Source: Mycolicibacterium cosmeticum
GTDB taxonomy: Bacteria; Actinomycetota; Actinomycetes; Mycobacteriales; Mycobacteriaceae
DNA length: 64,000 bases
Reading direction: 5' to 3'
Assembly: GCF_000613185.1 (NCBI RefSeq)
Contig: NZ_CCBB010000001.1
Coordinates: 992,001-1,056,000, forward strand
Each line of letters opens with the position of its first letter. The stretch's first letter is position 1. Positions 1-8,298 of this stretch are shown piece after piece. The notes under the pieces are model-generated. The model saw only the letters and a list, made by a program, of their open reading frames with translations, made no database searches and was not told where the DNA came from. The translations under genes and the position numbers were made by a program.

Positions 1-998
1 AGGATCTCCGAATCCGCGGTGGCCCGTAAGTCCGGCGAGACCACCGGCGGGTCGAAACCCAGACCGAGGCCGTGTGCCACCGGCATGGCAGGCAACCGCT
101 CGCCGGCGTGGGCGTAGGCATCCAGCAGCGCACTGGCCGGTGCGCCGGGACGGCAAGCGTCGATCAGTCTGCCCCACAGGTCATCCCGGCGCCGGAACAG
201 CGACCGGACGGCCTCGGTCGGCTCGCCGACGTGCACCGTCCTGGCCACCTCGCCGACATATCCGTCGGCGAGCACACCCGCGGACAGCGCCACCAGGTCA
301 CCCTCCCGCACCCGGCCGTCCCCGGCCGCGCGCCGCCAGGGGTGTTCGGTGGAGGTCACCCAGGCCGCGTCCTGGGTGGCGGGGGTGCTGACCCCGCCGG
401 CGGCCTCGGCCTCGAGCACGGCGCCCGCCAGGACCTGCTCGGTGATTCCCGGTTCCAACTGCGTCACGCCACGGGCCAGCCCCTCCTCGGCGACCAGCAG
501 TGCTCGCCGCAAGGCCGCGATCTCCTCGGGCGTCTTGACCCGCCGGGCGGCACGCATCGCCTCCTCACCGTCGACCAGCTCGGCTTGGGGGAAGGCCATC
601 GGCAACAACGTCGCGAAGGTGGGTGTCAGCGCATCGGTTCCGACCCGGTGTGCGGTGGCGGTGCCGGTGATGTTCTGCAGCACGCCGATCAGCGTCATCG
701 GGTTCCACGCCAGGCCGTACAGGTGCTCGTGCGGGATCTCCTCCGGGATGCCCTCGTCCCACGTGCTGTTCAGGTGGATCTCACCGGTGGCGCGGACGAA
801 GGTGCAGATCGGCCCGAACGGCCGGGTGCCCACCACCCACAGTTGTGGCGCACCGGAGATGTAGCGGACGTTGGCCTGCCTGCCGAGTACCAGCACGTCG
901 AGGTCGTGGGCCTGCATCTGCGCCAGGGCGCGCTCCCGACGGCTGAAGCGCAATGCGCGGTCGTCGGCCTCGATGTCAACTCCCACTGGGCACCTCAT
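1..998 (-). CDS. M24-fold (creatinase/aminopeptidase P-like) protein with altered metal site, C-terminus cut by window edge
   Basis: I read this minus-strand frame directly; it is open from an ATG at 998 (or GTG at 986) to the window edge, about 332 residues. The N-terminal domain has the creatinase-like pattern LDVLVLGRQANVRYISG (about residues 39-55), and the pita-bread domain starts at RVKTPEEIAALRRA. The usual first metal-site block (GDLVWxDxG...GYxSDxxRT) reads GDLVALSAG...GYVGEVART here. The first Asp is therefore Ser and the second is Glu, while the AHGLGL histidine remains. I infer a non-peptidase or a regulatory paralogue. It starts inside the end of the second M24 gene (23-base overlap), so the two are probably translationally coupled. 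M24 membership is clear; the substrate is unknown. Confidence 0.8.
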   Translation of the reverse strand, partial: MRCPVGVDIEADDRALRFSRRERALAQMQAHDLDVLVLGRQANVRYISGAPQLWVVGTRPFGPICTFVRATGEIHLNSTWDEGIPEEIPHEHLYGLAWNPMTLIGVLQNITGTATAHRVGTDALTPTFATLLPMAFPQAELVDGEEAMRAARRVKTPEEIAALRRALLVAEEGLARGVTQLEPGITEQVLAGAVLEAEAAGGVSTPATQDAAWVTSTEHPWRRAAGDGRVREGDLVALSAGVLADGYVGEVARTVHVGEPTEAVRSLFRRRDDLWGRLIDACRPGAPASALLDAYAHAGERLPAMPVAHGLGLGFDPPVVSPDLRATADSEI

Positions 999-2244
999 AC
1001 GGGTCGTACGGATATGCGGTCAGCGGCATCCAGCCGCTTTCGGTGACGACCACGATCTCCTCGCCGCGGTAGCCACCCGTGCCGTCCTCCCAGACCACCG
1101 GCTCGAAGACCAACAACATGCCGGCGGGGAAGACGAAGGTGTCGTCCCATTCCTGGCCGAGATCCGTCCCGATCATCGGCATTTCGGCCGCGCTGGTGCC
1201 GATGCCGTGGCCCAGATAGAAATGCGGCAACCAGGGCTTGCGGCCCCCGGCGGCGGCGGTGGCCGCCCGGCCCAGGTCCCCGCAGGTCGCACCGGCCTTG
1301 GTCACCGCGAGTACGGCGTCGACGATGGCACGCCACTTGTCGAACTGCTGTTGCTGGGCCGGTGTCGGATCCTGACCGACGATCCAGGTGCGACCGTGGT
1401 CGGAGCAGTAGCCGTGATAGGCGATCGACACGTCGGTCCACAACACGTCGCCCTGGGCAACCTCTCGTTCGGTGGTCAGCAGGGGCAGTGCGAGGTCGCC
1501 CGTGGTGGTCCAGGTGCCTTCGGCCCGGGACGCCGGCATGACCTGCCAGATGGAGTCGAACATGTTGGTCGTGGCGCCGAGTTCGAAAGTGCGGCGGACG
1601 AATTGCGCGGACAGGTCGATCTGGCGCGCCCCGGGAGTCAAGGACTGCTGGATTTCCCCGACGGCCTGTTCGGTGATCTGGCAGGCGCGCCGGATACACG
1701 CGATCTGGTCGATGGTCTTGACCAGTTTCGCCGCACCGACCACGGCGGCCGCATCCACCGGTGCGCTGGGGAACAGCGCGCTGCCGGCCCGGCGCATCGC
1801 ACCGGTCAACTCGTCGACGCCGATGGTGGCTCCGGCGGGTACCAGCCCGGCCAGAATCTTGGCGAATTCGCCTACGCCCTCCTCGAATTCGAGGTAGACG
1901 GCGCCGTGCAGGTGGTCGTCGGGCAGACCGGACTCCATCGCCGCACCCTCCCGAAACGGCAGGAACAGGTGCGGATGAGCGTCGTCGGCGAGCACGACGG
2001 CCACCGGCCGCTCGACGTGCGACAGGCCGGCATCGGCCAGTGGCCAGCTGATGCCGGTGGCGTACATGACGTTGCTGTTACCCAGCAGGACCAGCGCGTC
2101 CACGCCCTGCTCGGCCATTGCGGCGTGCAGGCGGGCACCGACCTCCCTGCGCAACCGCACCAGGTCCGGCTCGGCGGGAATGTCCAGCCGGCTGTATCCG
2201 GTGCGGGCGATCTGGGTGACGCCGGGCTGCGTCGACGTGGTCAT
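976..2244 (-). CDS. M24-family metallohydrolase (Xaa-Pro peptidase/creatinase-like)
   Basis: 422 residues from the ATG at 2244, which overlaps the stop of the upstream amidohydrolase as ATGA. An N-terminal creatinase domain (DALVLLGNSNVMYATGISW) is followed by the pita-bread catalytic domain. All five expected metal ligands are visible: Asp in LWTDVSIAYHGY, Asp in CSDHGRTW, His in GHGIGTSAAEMP, Glu in LVFEPVVW and Glu in YRGEEIVVV. A dinuclear metal hydrolase acting on C-N bonds is expected. In a catabolic operon it may hydrolyse a small amide or guanidino-type compound rather than peptides; this is inference. The adjacent downstream gene is a paralogue with lost ligands. An upstream extension of the frame is unlikely because it would run into the amidohydrolase. 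Confidence 0.85.
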   Translation of the reverse strand: MTTSTQPGVTQIARTGYSRLDIPAEPDLVRLRREVGARLHAAMAEQGVDALVLLGNSNVMYATGISWPLADAGLSHVERPVAVVLADDAHPHLFLPFREGAAMESGLPDDHLHGAVYLEFEEGVGEFAKILAGLVPAGATIGVDELTGAMRRAGSALFPSAPVDAAAVVGAAKLVKTIDQIACIRRACQITEQAVGEIQQSLTPGARQIDLSAQFVRRTFELGATTNMFDSIWQVMPASRAEGTWTTTGDLALPLLTTEREVAQGDVLWTDVSIAYHGYCSDHGRTWIVGQDPTPAQQQQFDKWRAIVDAVLAVTKAGATCGDLGRAATAAAGGRKPWLPHFYLGHGIGTSAAEMPMIGTDLGQEWDDTFVFPAGMLLVFEPVVWEDGTGGYRGEEIVVVTESGWMPLTAYPYDPYEVPSGS

Positions 2245-3410
2245 GCGGTGGTCAGCCCCAGGAACTTCTGGATGTTGGTGCTGACGATCTTGACCGCGTT
2301 CTCCGGGCCCACCGCGTCCACCACCGTGGCGAGGGACCTCTCCGAATAGCCGAAGGTGGACTCGTTGTGCGGGTAGTCGCTGGACCACATCACGTTGTCG
2401 ACGCCGATCTCGTCCAGCAACCGCAGACCGAGCGGATCGACCATGAACGATGCGCTCATGTGATGGTCCCAGTAGTACCGAATGTCTTGCTGCAGTTCGT
2501 GGTTGAACATGTGGCGGTACGAGGCCAGCATGTGTTCGGCGTCCTGCAGGGCGGTGGGCACCCAGGCGATACCGCCCTCGAACCAGCCGATCCGCAGCGA
2601 CGGATGGCGATCCAGGATGCCGGAGAAGACGTACTTGGCGAACTGTTCACGGAACGAGTCGACGTTGACCATCATCCCGACGACGACGCTGTTGTGCTGG
2701 CACGGTGTCTTGGGAGGCGTCTCCCCGATGTGGTGGCTGACCGGCAGGCCGGCGGCCTCGATCTCGTCCCACACGGCATCCATCTCGGTGCTGCCGTAGT
2801 CGTAGATGTTGCCCTCGTCGTCCTTACCGGGGTTCAGCGGCAGCAGGAAGGTCTTGAGGCCCAGCGACTTCAACTGCTCGAGGGTGGACCGGGTTCCGGC
2901 GGGATCCCACCAGTTGATCAGGCCGACGCCGTAGAAGTGGCCGTTGCTGCGCTCCTGCAACTCGGCCATCACCTCGTTGTAGATCCGGAACACCCGTTCC
3001 CGGATGCCCTTGTCGGGGTAGTGGAACAACGCCAGCACCGCATTGGGGAAGGCGAGTTCCTTGTCGATGCCGTCCTCGCGCAGCTCCCGGATCCTGGCCT
3101 CGATGTTGTTGGTGGCCGCACCGGCCAGATCGTCGTACTGCATGAGGACCCGGCCGAAATCGCCACCGGTCCAGGCCTTGCCCTTCATCCCGACCATGTA
3201 GGCGCCGTCCTCATACCAGATACGCGGCGCGGCACCCTTGAGGTCGTCGGGGAACCGTTCGTAGAAGATGTCGTCGGCCACCGAGATGTGATTGTCGGCC
3301 GAGAAGATCTCCGTTCCGGCCGGCAGTCCCAGCTCACGCGTGGCGTGGCCTTTGCGGTGTTTGGGCGCGCCGAAGCCCTCGGGCGGGTAGAGCGTGGTCA
3401 GAGCAGACAT
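2241..3410 (-). CDS. Amidohydrolase-2 family metal-dependent hydrolase/decarboxylase
   Basis: 389 residues, TIM-barrel amidohydrolase of the family that includes ACMSD and resorcylate decarboxylases (PF04909-type). Seen: EIFSADNHISVADD at the N-terminus where the family metal motif lies (Asp-x-His rather than His-x-His), HHIGETPP in the middle, GWFEGGIAWVP, and the C-terminal VMWSSDYPHNESTFGYS with the conserved Asp. Mycobacterial members of this subgroup often sit in steroid or aromatic catabolic clusters. It lies 27 bases after the P450 and overlaps the M24 gene by 4 bases, so it is co-transcribed. A decarboxylase or hydrolase acting on a ring-derived carboxylate is my inference; the substrate cannot be read. 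Confidence 0.85.
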   Translation of the reverse strand: MSALTTLYPPEGFGAPKHRKGHATRELGLPAGTEIFSADNHISVADDIFYERFPDDLKGAAPRIWYEDGAYMVGMKGKAWTGGDFGRVLMQYDDLAGAATNNIEARIRELREDGIDKELAFPNAVLALFHYPDKGIRERVFRIYNEVMAELQERSNGHFYGVGLINWWDPAGTRSTLEQLKSLGLKTFLLPLNPGKDDEGNIYDYGSTEMDAVWDEIEAAGLPVSHHIGETPPKTPCQHNSVVVGMMVNVDSFREQFAKYVFSGILDRHPSLRIGWFEGGIAWVPTALQDAEHMLASYRHMFNHELQQDIRYYWDHHMSASFMVDPLGLRLLDEIGVDNVMWSSDYPHNESTFGYSERSLATVVDAVGPENAVKIVSTNIQKFLGLTTA

Positions 3411-3437
3411 CGGTGGTTACTCCAATCGGGCCGTCGG

Positions 3438-4655
3438 TTACCAGGTAACGGGCAGTTCGTAGACGCCGTAGGCGAGGCGGTCGTGTTTGAACGGCACCTC
3501 GTCGAGCGGGATGGCCAGGCGCATGGTGGGAATGCGGCGCAGCAAGGTGTGGAAGACGATCTGCAGTTCGGCGCGGGCCAGCTGCTGGCCCACGCACTGG
3601 TGCCGGCCGTAGCCGAAGCCCAGCTGTTGGCCGGCATCCCGGCTCAGGTCCAGCTTGTCGGGTTCCGGGTATGCCTTGGCATCCCAGTTGGCCGGTGCCA
3701 GGTCGATGATGATGCCTTCGCCGGCCCGGATGGTTTCACCGCTGATCTCGATGTCCTCGATGGCGACCCGGCGTTGGCCGGTCTGGATGATGGACAGGTA
3801 GCGCATCAATTCCTCGACCGCGTTGGCGATCACCTTGGGATCCTGCGCGTTACGCAGGAAGTCGGCCTGGTCGGGATTCTCCAGCAGGGCCAGGATCCCG
3901 ATGCCGATCATGTTGGCGGTGGTCTCGTGCCCGGCGATGAGCAGGCCGGTGCCCAGCTGGGCCGCCTCCTTCACGCTGATCTCACCCGCGGTGACCCGCT
4001 CGGCCAGGTCGGACACCGCGTCCTCGCCGGGGTGCGCCTGCTTCTCCTCGACCAGGTCGATCAGATACTGGTGCAGACTCATCGCGCCCTTCTGCATGGC
4101 GTCCGCGGCGGCGTAGCGCGCCAGGCCGGCGTTGGCGTGTTCCTGGAAGAATTCGTGGTCTTCGTATGGGACACCCAGCATCTCGCTGATCACGACGGTC
4201 GGCACCGGCAGCGCCAGCTGGGACACCAGCTCGGCGGGTTGGGGGCCGGCCAGAATCGCGTCGATGCACTCGTCGGTGATCTTCTGGATCGCCGGGCGCA
4301 GCCCCTCCACGCGCCGGAAGGTGAACGGCTTGGACAGCATCCGGCGGAATCGGGTGTGCTCCTCGGCATCCGAGGTGAACACCGACCGCGGTCGCTTGTC
4401 GACGGTGGCGAGCATGTGCTCGTTCCAGTGCGGGAATCCGGACCTACGGTCGTCGACACTGACCCGCGAATCGGCGAACAGCGTGCGCGCCTCCTCGTGC
4501 CCGGTGATCAACCACGGGGTATCGCCGTTCCAGATCTTCACCCGGAACAGCCCTTTGGGATTCCCGAGCATGGGTGGTGGCGGCGCGAACGGGCACCGGA
4601 CATCGCGTTCCATCGGGTAATCGGGGATGTCTACTTCGGTCAACGTCTCGGACAC
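3438..4655 (-). CDS. Cytochrome P450
   Basis: 405 residues from a GTG at 4655 (VSETLTEVDIPDYPMERD). P450 signatures are complete. The I-helix oxygen-activation motif AGHETTAN lies near residue 243, the ExxR motif is in EELMRY, and the heme-thiolate loop FGYGRHQCVG is at about 347-356 with Cys near 354. Length and the acidic, soluble N-terminus fit a class I bacterial P450 that takes electrons from a ferredoxin. The 3Fe-4S ferredoxin gene ends 13 bases upstream, so the redox partner is encoded next door. A role in hydroxylating the substrate of the surrounding catabolic cluster is likely. The longer open frame upstream of 4655 overlaps the ferredoxin gene out of frame and is rejected. Confidence 0.92.
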   Translation of the reverse strand: MSETLTEVDIPDYPMERDVRCPFAPPPPMLGNPKGLFRVKIWNGDTPWLITGHEEARTLFADSRVSVDDRRSGFPHWNEHMLATVDKRPRSVFTSDAEEHTRFRRMLSKPFTFRRVEGLRPAIQKITDECIDAILAGPQPAELVSQLALPVPTVVISEMLGVPYEDHEFFQEHANAGLARYAAADAMQKGAMSLHQYLIDLVEEKQAHPGEDAVSDLAERVTAGEISVKEAAQLGTGLLIAGHETTANMIGIGILALLENPDQADFLRNAQDPKVIANAVEELMRYLSIIQTGQRRVAIEDIEISGETIRAGEGIIIDLAPANWDAKAYPEPDKLDLSRDAGQQLGFGYGRHQCVGQQLARAELQIVFHTLLRRIPTMRLAIPLDEVPFKHDRLAYGVYELPVTW

Positions 4656-4668
4656 GTGATTCCTCGGT

Positions 4669-4863
4669 TCAGTCGTGGATGTCGATGGCCAGGGCCGGGC
4701 AGGCCGCCGCGGCTCGGCGGGCGTCGTCGAATCGGTCGGGGCGGGGCTCGGGTTCGAGCAACTCGACGACTCCGTCATCGTCGCGTTGGTCGAAGAGGTC
4801 CATCGCATTCAGGACGCACTGCCCGGAGGAAACGCATTTGTCCTGGTGCACAACTATTTTCAT
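4669..4863 (-). CDS. 3Fe-4S ferredoxin, P450 redox partner
   Basis: 64 residues starting MKIVVHQDKCVSSGQC, the standard start of actinobacterial P450-associated ferredoxins. The cluster ligands are in CVSSGQC near the N-terminus and ACPALAI near the C-terminus. The second position of the usual CxxCxxC motif is Ser, as expected for a 3Fe-4S cluster. The ATG at 4863 overlaps the stop of the TetR gene (ATGA), which is why I prefer it to an upstream in-frame ATG. It should shuttle electrons from a ferredoxin reductase, encoded elsewhere, to the P450 immediately downstream. Confidence 0.92.
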   Translation of the reverse strand: MKIVVHQDKCVSSGQCVLNAMDLFDQRDDDGVVELLEPEPRPDRFDDARRAAAACPALAIDIHD

Positions 4864-5537
4864 GACGCGCCTCGGGCGCCCGTGACCGGCGCTCGCCACA
4901 GTCCGACGATCGCGTCGATCAGGCCGGCGCCGGCTGCGCTCCAGGTTCGGCCGGCGACGGCCGCGCCACCGGCGGCCAGCGCGCGCTCACGGTCGGCGCA
5001 GCTGTGCATCAACAGGTTGCGCGCCATGATGTTGCGCTCGAATTGGACCTCGGCGGGCAGGTCGGGCAGGCAGGCGTTGATGCGGCCGATGACGTGCACC
5101 AGCGACGGCGAGCTCAGCGCGTCCTTGACCACGATGGTGTGGTATTCGGGGTCCGTCATGGCCTGCGCGGCGAAACGGGCGTACCAGGTGGGGTTTCCCA
5201 GTTCGGCAAGGTGGTCGGTGAGCGGGCAGACCAGACAAGCCACCCAGTCGCGCAACTCCTCCGAACCCGCGACGGCCGCGATCATCCGTTCGCGCAGCAG
5301 CTCGATCGGTTGGCGATGCTTGTGCTCGATCGCGCGTACCAGGTCGGTCTTGGTGCCGAAGTGGTAACCCACCGCGGCGTTGTTGCCCTGTCCGGCAGCC
5401 TCACTCACCTGACGGTTGGAGACGGCGAAGACACCGTGTTCGGCATAGAGCCGTTCCGCGGCCACCAGGATCGACTCGCGGGTACCGCTGGCCCGCTCCG
5501 AACGCAGGGATCTCGCAGCTGTCACCGTTACAGTCAA
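4860..5537 (-). CDS. TetR-family transcriptional regulator
   Basis: 225 residues if translation starts at the TTG at 5537. A strong AGGAGG (5542-5547) sits 4 bases upstream of it, and a GTG at 5564 is the alternative. The N-terminal TetR helix-turn-helix reads GTRESILVAAERLYAEHGVFAVSNRQVSEAAGQGNNAAVGYHFGTKTDLVRA. The rest is an all-helical ligand domain. The gene is inside the minus-strand catabolic string, directly downstream of the SDR gene. A 24-bp palindrome (5551-5574) covers its translation start region. I infer autoregulation and control of the ferredoxin-P450-amidohydrolase-M24 genes behind it. Confidence 0.9.
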   Translation of the reverse strand: MTVTVTAARSLRSERASGTRESILVAAERLYAEHGVFAVSNRQVSEAAGQGNNAAVGYHFGTKTDLVRAIEHKHRQPIELLRERMIAAVAGSEELRDWVACLVCPLTDHLAELGNPTWYARFAAQAMTDPEYHTIVVKDALSSPSLVHVIGRINACLPDLPAEVQFERNIMARNLLMHSCADRERALAAGGAAVAGRTWSAAGAGLIDAIVGLWRAPVTGARGAS

Positions 5538-5550
5538 CGCTCCTCCTGTA

Positions 5551-5574
5551 ATTAAGTCAAGCACTTGATTTAAT
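5551..5574. promoter_or_regulatory. Palindromic operator in front of the TetR-ferredoxin-P450 genes
   Basis: Two 11-base arms, ATTAAGTCAAG and CTTGATTTAAT, flank a CA spacer; 10 of 11 positions pair. The core CAAGnnCTTG resembles the published KstR2-type motif (AnCAAGnnCTTGnT) with one mismatch. It lies between the SDR stop (5645) and the TetR start, so binding would control the distal half of the gene string. The adjacent TetR is the obvious candidate ligand; this is inference. Confidence 0.7.
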
Positions 5575-5644
5575 CCGCCGATATGCTCGTTTGGGCGAAA
5601 GAGTTCGAGAAGAACCCGACCGAACGTCGATCTCGGCGCCGCGT

Positions 5645-6454
5645 CTAGCTGTTCTCCTTGCGCGCCAGCACCTTGCCCGCCACCGTGCCCCCGTCGATCG
5701 GCAACACCGTGCCGGTGACGTAACGCGACCGGTCCGTGGCGAAGTACAACGCCGCCTCGGCGACGTCGTCGACGGTGCCCTCGCGTTTGAGCGGCCGGTC
5801 GGCGCGCATCTGGGCGCGGATCTTCTCCTCGAACTCGTCCAGCCGCTGGCGGTCCTCGGCCGAGGCCGACTTGGCCACGATCGCCGTCCTGATATTGCCG
5901 GGCGCGATGGCGTTCACCCGGATTTCATGGTGTGCCAATTCGATTGCCACCGACTTGGTGAACTGGATGACCGCCGCCTTGGAGGCGCGGTAGGTCTGCA
6001 CTCCCCCACCTGCCTGGATCCCGCCGATGGAGGTGAGGTTGATGATGGACCCACCGCCGTGCTCGGCCATGTGGCGCGCGGCGTCGCGGGTACCCGCCAT
6101 CACGGCCCGCACGTTGATCCGCATGACCGCATCGAAATCGGCGAGGTCGTCGTCCAGGAACCGCCGGTGCATGGTGCCCGAGACCCCGGCGTTGTTGACC
6201 ATGACGTGTAAGCCGCCGAACGTGTGCACAGCGGTGTCCACCAGGGCGCTGATCTGCTCGACATCGGTGACATCGGAGCGCAGGAACACCGCCTTGCCGC
6301 CGAGTTCGGCCGCCAGCTCGGCGCCGCGCTCGGCCTCGACATCACCGATCACCACCCGCGCGCCCTCGGCCACGAAACGGCGCACCAGGCCCGCGCCGAG
6401 ACCGGACGCGCCACCGGTGACGATGGCGACCTTGCCGTCCAGTTCCTCAGACAT
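5645..6454 (-). CDS. Short-chain dehydrogenase/reductase
   Basis: 269 residues, classical SDR. Cofactor motif TGGASGLG is near residue 14, followed by VNNAG. The catalytic Ser is in INLTSIGG and Tyr-Lys in YRASK near residue 156. The C-terminal YVTGTVLPIDGG is typical. The acidic residue after beta-2 (VVIGDVEAE) suggests NAD(H) rather than NADP(H). It sits 27 bases downstream of the alpha/beta hydrolase and is the last gene before the TetR operator. It would interconvert an alcohol and a ketone on the substrate of this cluster; regiochemistry is unknown. Confidence 0.9.
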   Translation of the reverse strand: MSEELDGKVAIVTGGASGLGAGLVRRFVAEGARVVIGDVEAERGAELAAELGGKAVFLRSDVTDVEQISALVDTAVHTFGGLHVMVNNAGVSGTMHRRFLDDDLADFDAVMRINVRAVMAGTRDAARHMAEHGGGSIINLTSIGGIQAGGGVQTYRASKAAVIQFTKSVAIELAHHEIRVNAIAPGNIRTAIVAKSASAEDRQRLDEFEEKIRAQMRADRPLKREGTVDDVAEAALYFATDRSRYVTGTVLPIDGGTVAGKVLARKENS

Positions 6455-6481
6455 GAGCCATCCCGCTGCGCTTCTCGCTTG

Positions 6482-7306
6482 TCATGGCACACCTTTCAGG
6501 AAGTCCGACACCAGCGCGTTCAGCGCGGCGGGCTGCTCGATCTGGGGACAATGGCCCGCCCCTTCGACGACCGCCGACCGCCCGTCCGGGATCTGGGCGG
6601 CGATTTCGGCGGCCCACCCGGGCGGCAGCAGCTTGTCACCGGCGCCCTCGACGACCAGCACCGGCACCGGGATGCGGTGGTAGGCCCGCTCCGACGACGG
6701 GGTGGTCGGCGGCTCCAGTCCCGGGCGCCGGAAACGCGCCGCCGCCAACGACTCCCAGGCACCCGGGGCGATGCTCGACTCGTACCGCCGCCGCACGTAC
6801 TGCTCGTCGGCCGGGTAGGCGGGGTCGCAGAACAGGGCGGTCACGATGCGACGCATCGCCTCGGGCGTGGCGTCGTAGTCGTACAGCGCCGCGGTGTGCT
6901 CGTTGCGCTGGATGTCCCCGCCACCGCAGATCGCCACCAGGCTGCGCACCGGCAGCACCGGCCTCTCGGACGTGGTGTCCACCAGCAGGTTGATCGCGCC
7001 CATCGAGTTGCCGACGAAGTGCGCCCGGTCGATGCCCAGGATGTCGCAGAACCGGGCGATGTGCCGGATCCGCATGCCGCGACCGTCGTTGAAGTCGACG
7101 ACCTTCGCCGATGCACCGAAGCCGAGCATGTCCGGGGCCAGCACCCGGTGGTGCCGGGCGAGCGCGCCGATGGTGTGCTCCCAGCCGAGCTCGGCACTGG
7201 CGCCGAATTCACCGCCGTGCAGCAACACGACGGGATCGCCCGTGCCCGCCTCGAGGTAGCCGGTCACCAAGCCGTCGACGCTGATCGTCTTGCGGGTGAA
7301 TGTCAT
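6482..7306 (-). CDS. Alpha/beta hydrolase, meta-cleavage-product-hydrolase-like
   Basis: 274 residues from the ATG at 7306, which overlaps the stop of the cyclase-family gene (ATGA). The oxyanion region is LLHGGEFG, the nucleophile elbow GNSMG (Ser near residue 106), the acid VEGAGDKL and the histidine GAGHCPQIEQP. The fold, length and surrounding MhpA/MhpB-like genes suggest a C-C bond hydrolase or an esterase acting on a ring-fission product. It is a second hydrolase in the same string as the MhpC-like gene at 14719, so the two probably act at different steps. Confidence 0.88.
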   Translation of the reverse strand: MTFTRKTISVDGLVTGYLEAGTGDPVVLLHGGEFGASAELGWEHTIGALARHHRVLAPDMLGFGASAKVVDFNDGRGMRIRHIARFCDILGIDRAHFVGNSMGAINLLVDTTSERPVLPVRSLVAICGGGDIQRNEHTAALYDYDATPEAMRRIVTALFCDPAYPADEQYVRRRYESSIAPGAWESLAAARFRRPGLEPPTTPSSERAYHRIPVPVLVVEGAGDKLLPPGWAAEIAAQIPDGRSAVVEGAGHCPQIEQPAALNALVSDFLKGVP

Positions 7307-8298
7307 TTGATCGCAATCGGACTGACCGGTGCCCCCACCGCCCCCACCACCTTCAGCGGCGGTGCGATCAACTGAAATTCGTACACGCCGTCGGCCCGGC
7401 AGTCGGCGGCCAGACCGGTCAGGTCCCAGTACTCGCCCAGCATCAGCCCCATATCGCGCAGGCACAGCATGTGCATCGGCAGGAAGGTGCCTTCCACACC
7501 GTTGGCCGGGTCGGGATCCTCGACCATCAGGTTGTCCGAGGCGACGGCCGCGACCTGGTGGTCGTGCAACCACGACGCGCAGGTCCAGTGCAGCCCGGAC
7601 CCGGCCTCGTGCCCGTCGCCGGTGGACAGGAACCGGGTCCACCATCCGGTGTGCACCACCACGATGTCGCCGGCACCGATCCGCACTCCCTGCGCGGCGG
7701 CGATGTCGTCGAGTTCTCCCGGCGTGATGGGCCGTCCCGGTGCGCAGAACACCTCCTCGCCGCGGTGCGCAACCACGTCGAGCAGCACGCCGCGCGACAC
7801 GATGCCCTTACCGTCGACCTTTTCGATACCGCAGCGATAGGCCCCGAGACTGGTCACCGAGTCCGCCGGGAACCCGTTGTACAGCTTGTCCTCGTAATAG
7901 ACGTGGGACAGCGCGTCCCACTGCGTGGCGGCCTGCAGCGACATGGTGATCATGTCGTCGTTGAACCGGAAGATGTTGTCGACGAAGAACGAACTGAGCT
8001 CTTGGGCAACGGATTTGCGGGCCCACTCCGGAGCGTACCGGACCAGGGTTTCGGCGTCGCCGCCGTCCACGGTCATCACGTGGATCGGGTTGAACCGGAA
8101 CTTGAACGCTCCCTGCGGGCCGTTGGACCCGAAGTCACCGCCCAGTGAGATCACCTTGCCGCGCTTGACCAGGGCGGCAGCCTCGGCCACCTTGTCGGCG
8201 GTGATGAGGTTCAGGGTGCCGAGTTCGTCGTCGGCGCCCCACCGGCCCCAGTTACGCACGTCGTCGGCGACCCGGCGGAAGTCCTGCATGGTGGACAT
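7303..8298 (-). CDS. Cyclase-family (kynurenine-formamidase-like) metal-dependent hydrolase
   Basis: 331 residues, PF04199-type fold. Seen: DELGTLNLITADKV near the N-terminus and the diagnostic TQWDALSHVYYEDKLYNG (metal-binding His region) near residue 130. HTGWWTRF and the C-terminal LIAPPLKVVGAVGAPVSPIAI block are typical of the family. Members hydrolyse amides, lactones or cyclic compounds. The gene starts on the base adjacent to the upstream SDR stop and overlaps the alpha/beta hydrolase by 4 bases, so it belongs to the operon. A lactone or cyclic ketone-derived ester is a reasonable but unproven substrate. Confidence 0.85.
   Translation of the reverse strand: MSTMQDFRRVADDVRNWGRWGADDELGTLNLITADKVAEAAALVKRGKVISLGGDFGSNGPQGAFKFRFNPIHVMTVDGGDAETLVRYAPEWARKSVAQELSSFFVDNIFRFNDDMITMSLQAATQWDALSHVYYEDKLYNGFPADSVTSLGAYRCGIEKVDGKGIVSRGVLLDVVAHRGEEVFCAPGRPITPGELDDIAAAQGVRIGAGDIVVVHTGWWTRFLSTGDGHEAGSGLHWTCASWLHDHQVAAVASDNLMVEDPDPANGVEGTFLPMHMLCLRDMGLMLGEYWDLTGLAADCRADGVYEFQLIAPPLKVVGAVGAPVSPIAIK

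Noticed and set aside
871..4865. Long plus-strand open frames opposite the M24, amidohydrolase and P450 genes (492 and 832 codons)
   Set aside because: Arg/Gly/His/Pro-rich low-complexity translations typical of antisense frames in high-GC DNA; the minus-strand genes carry clear family motifs.
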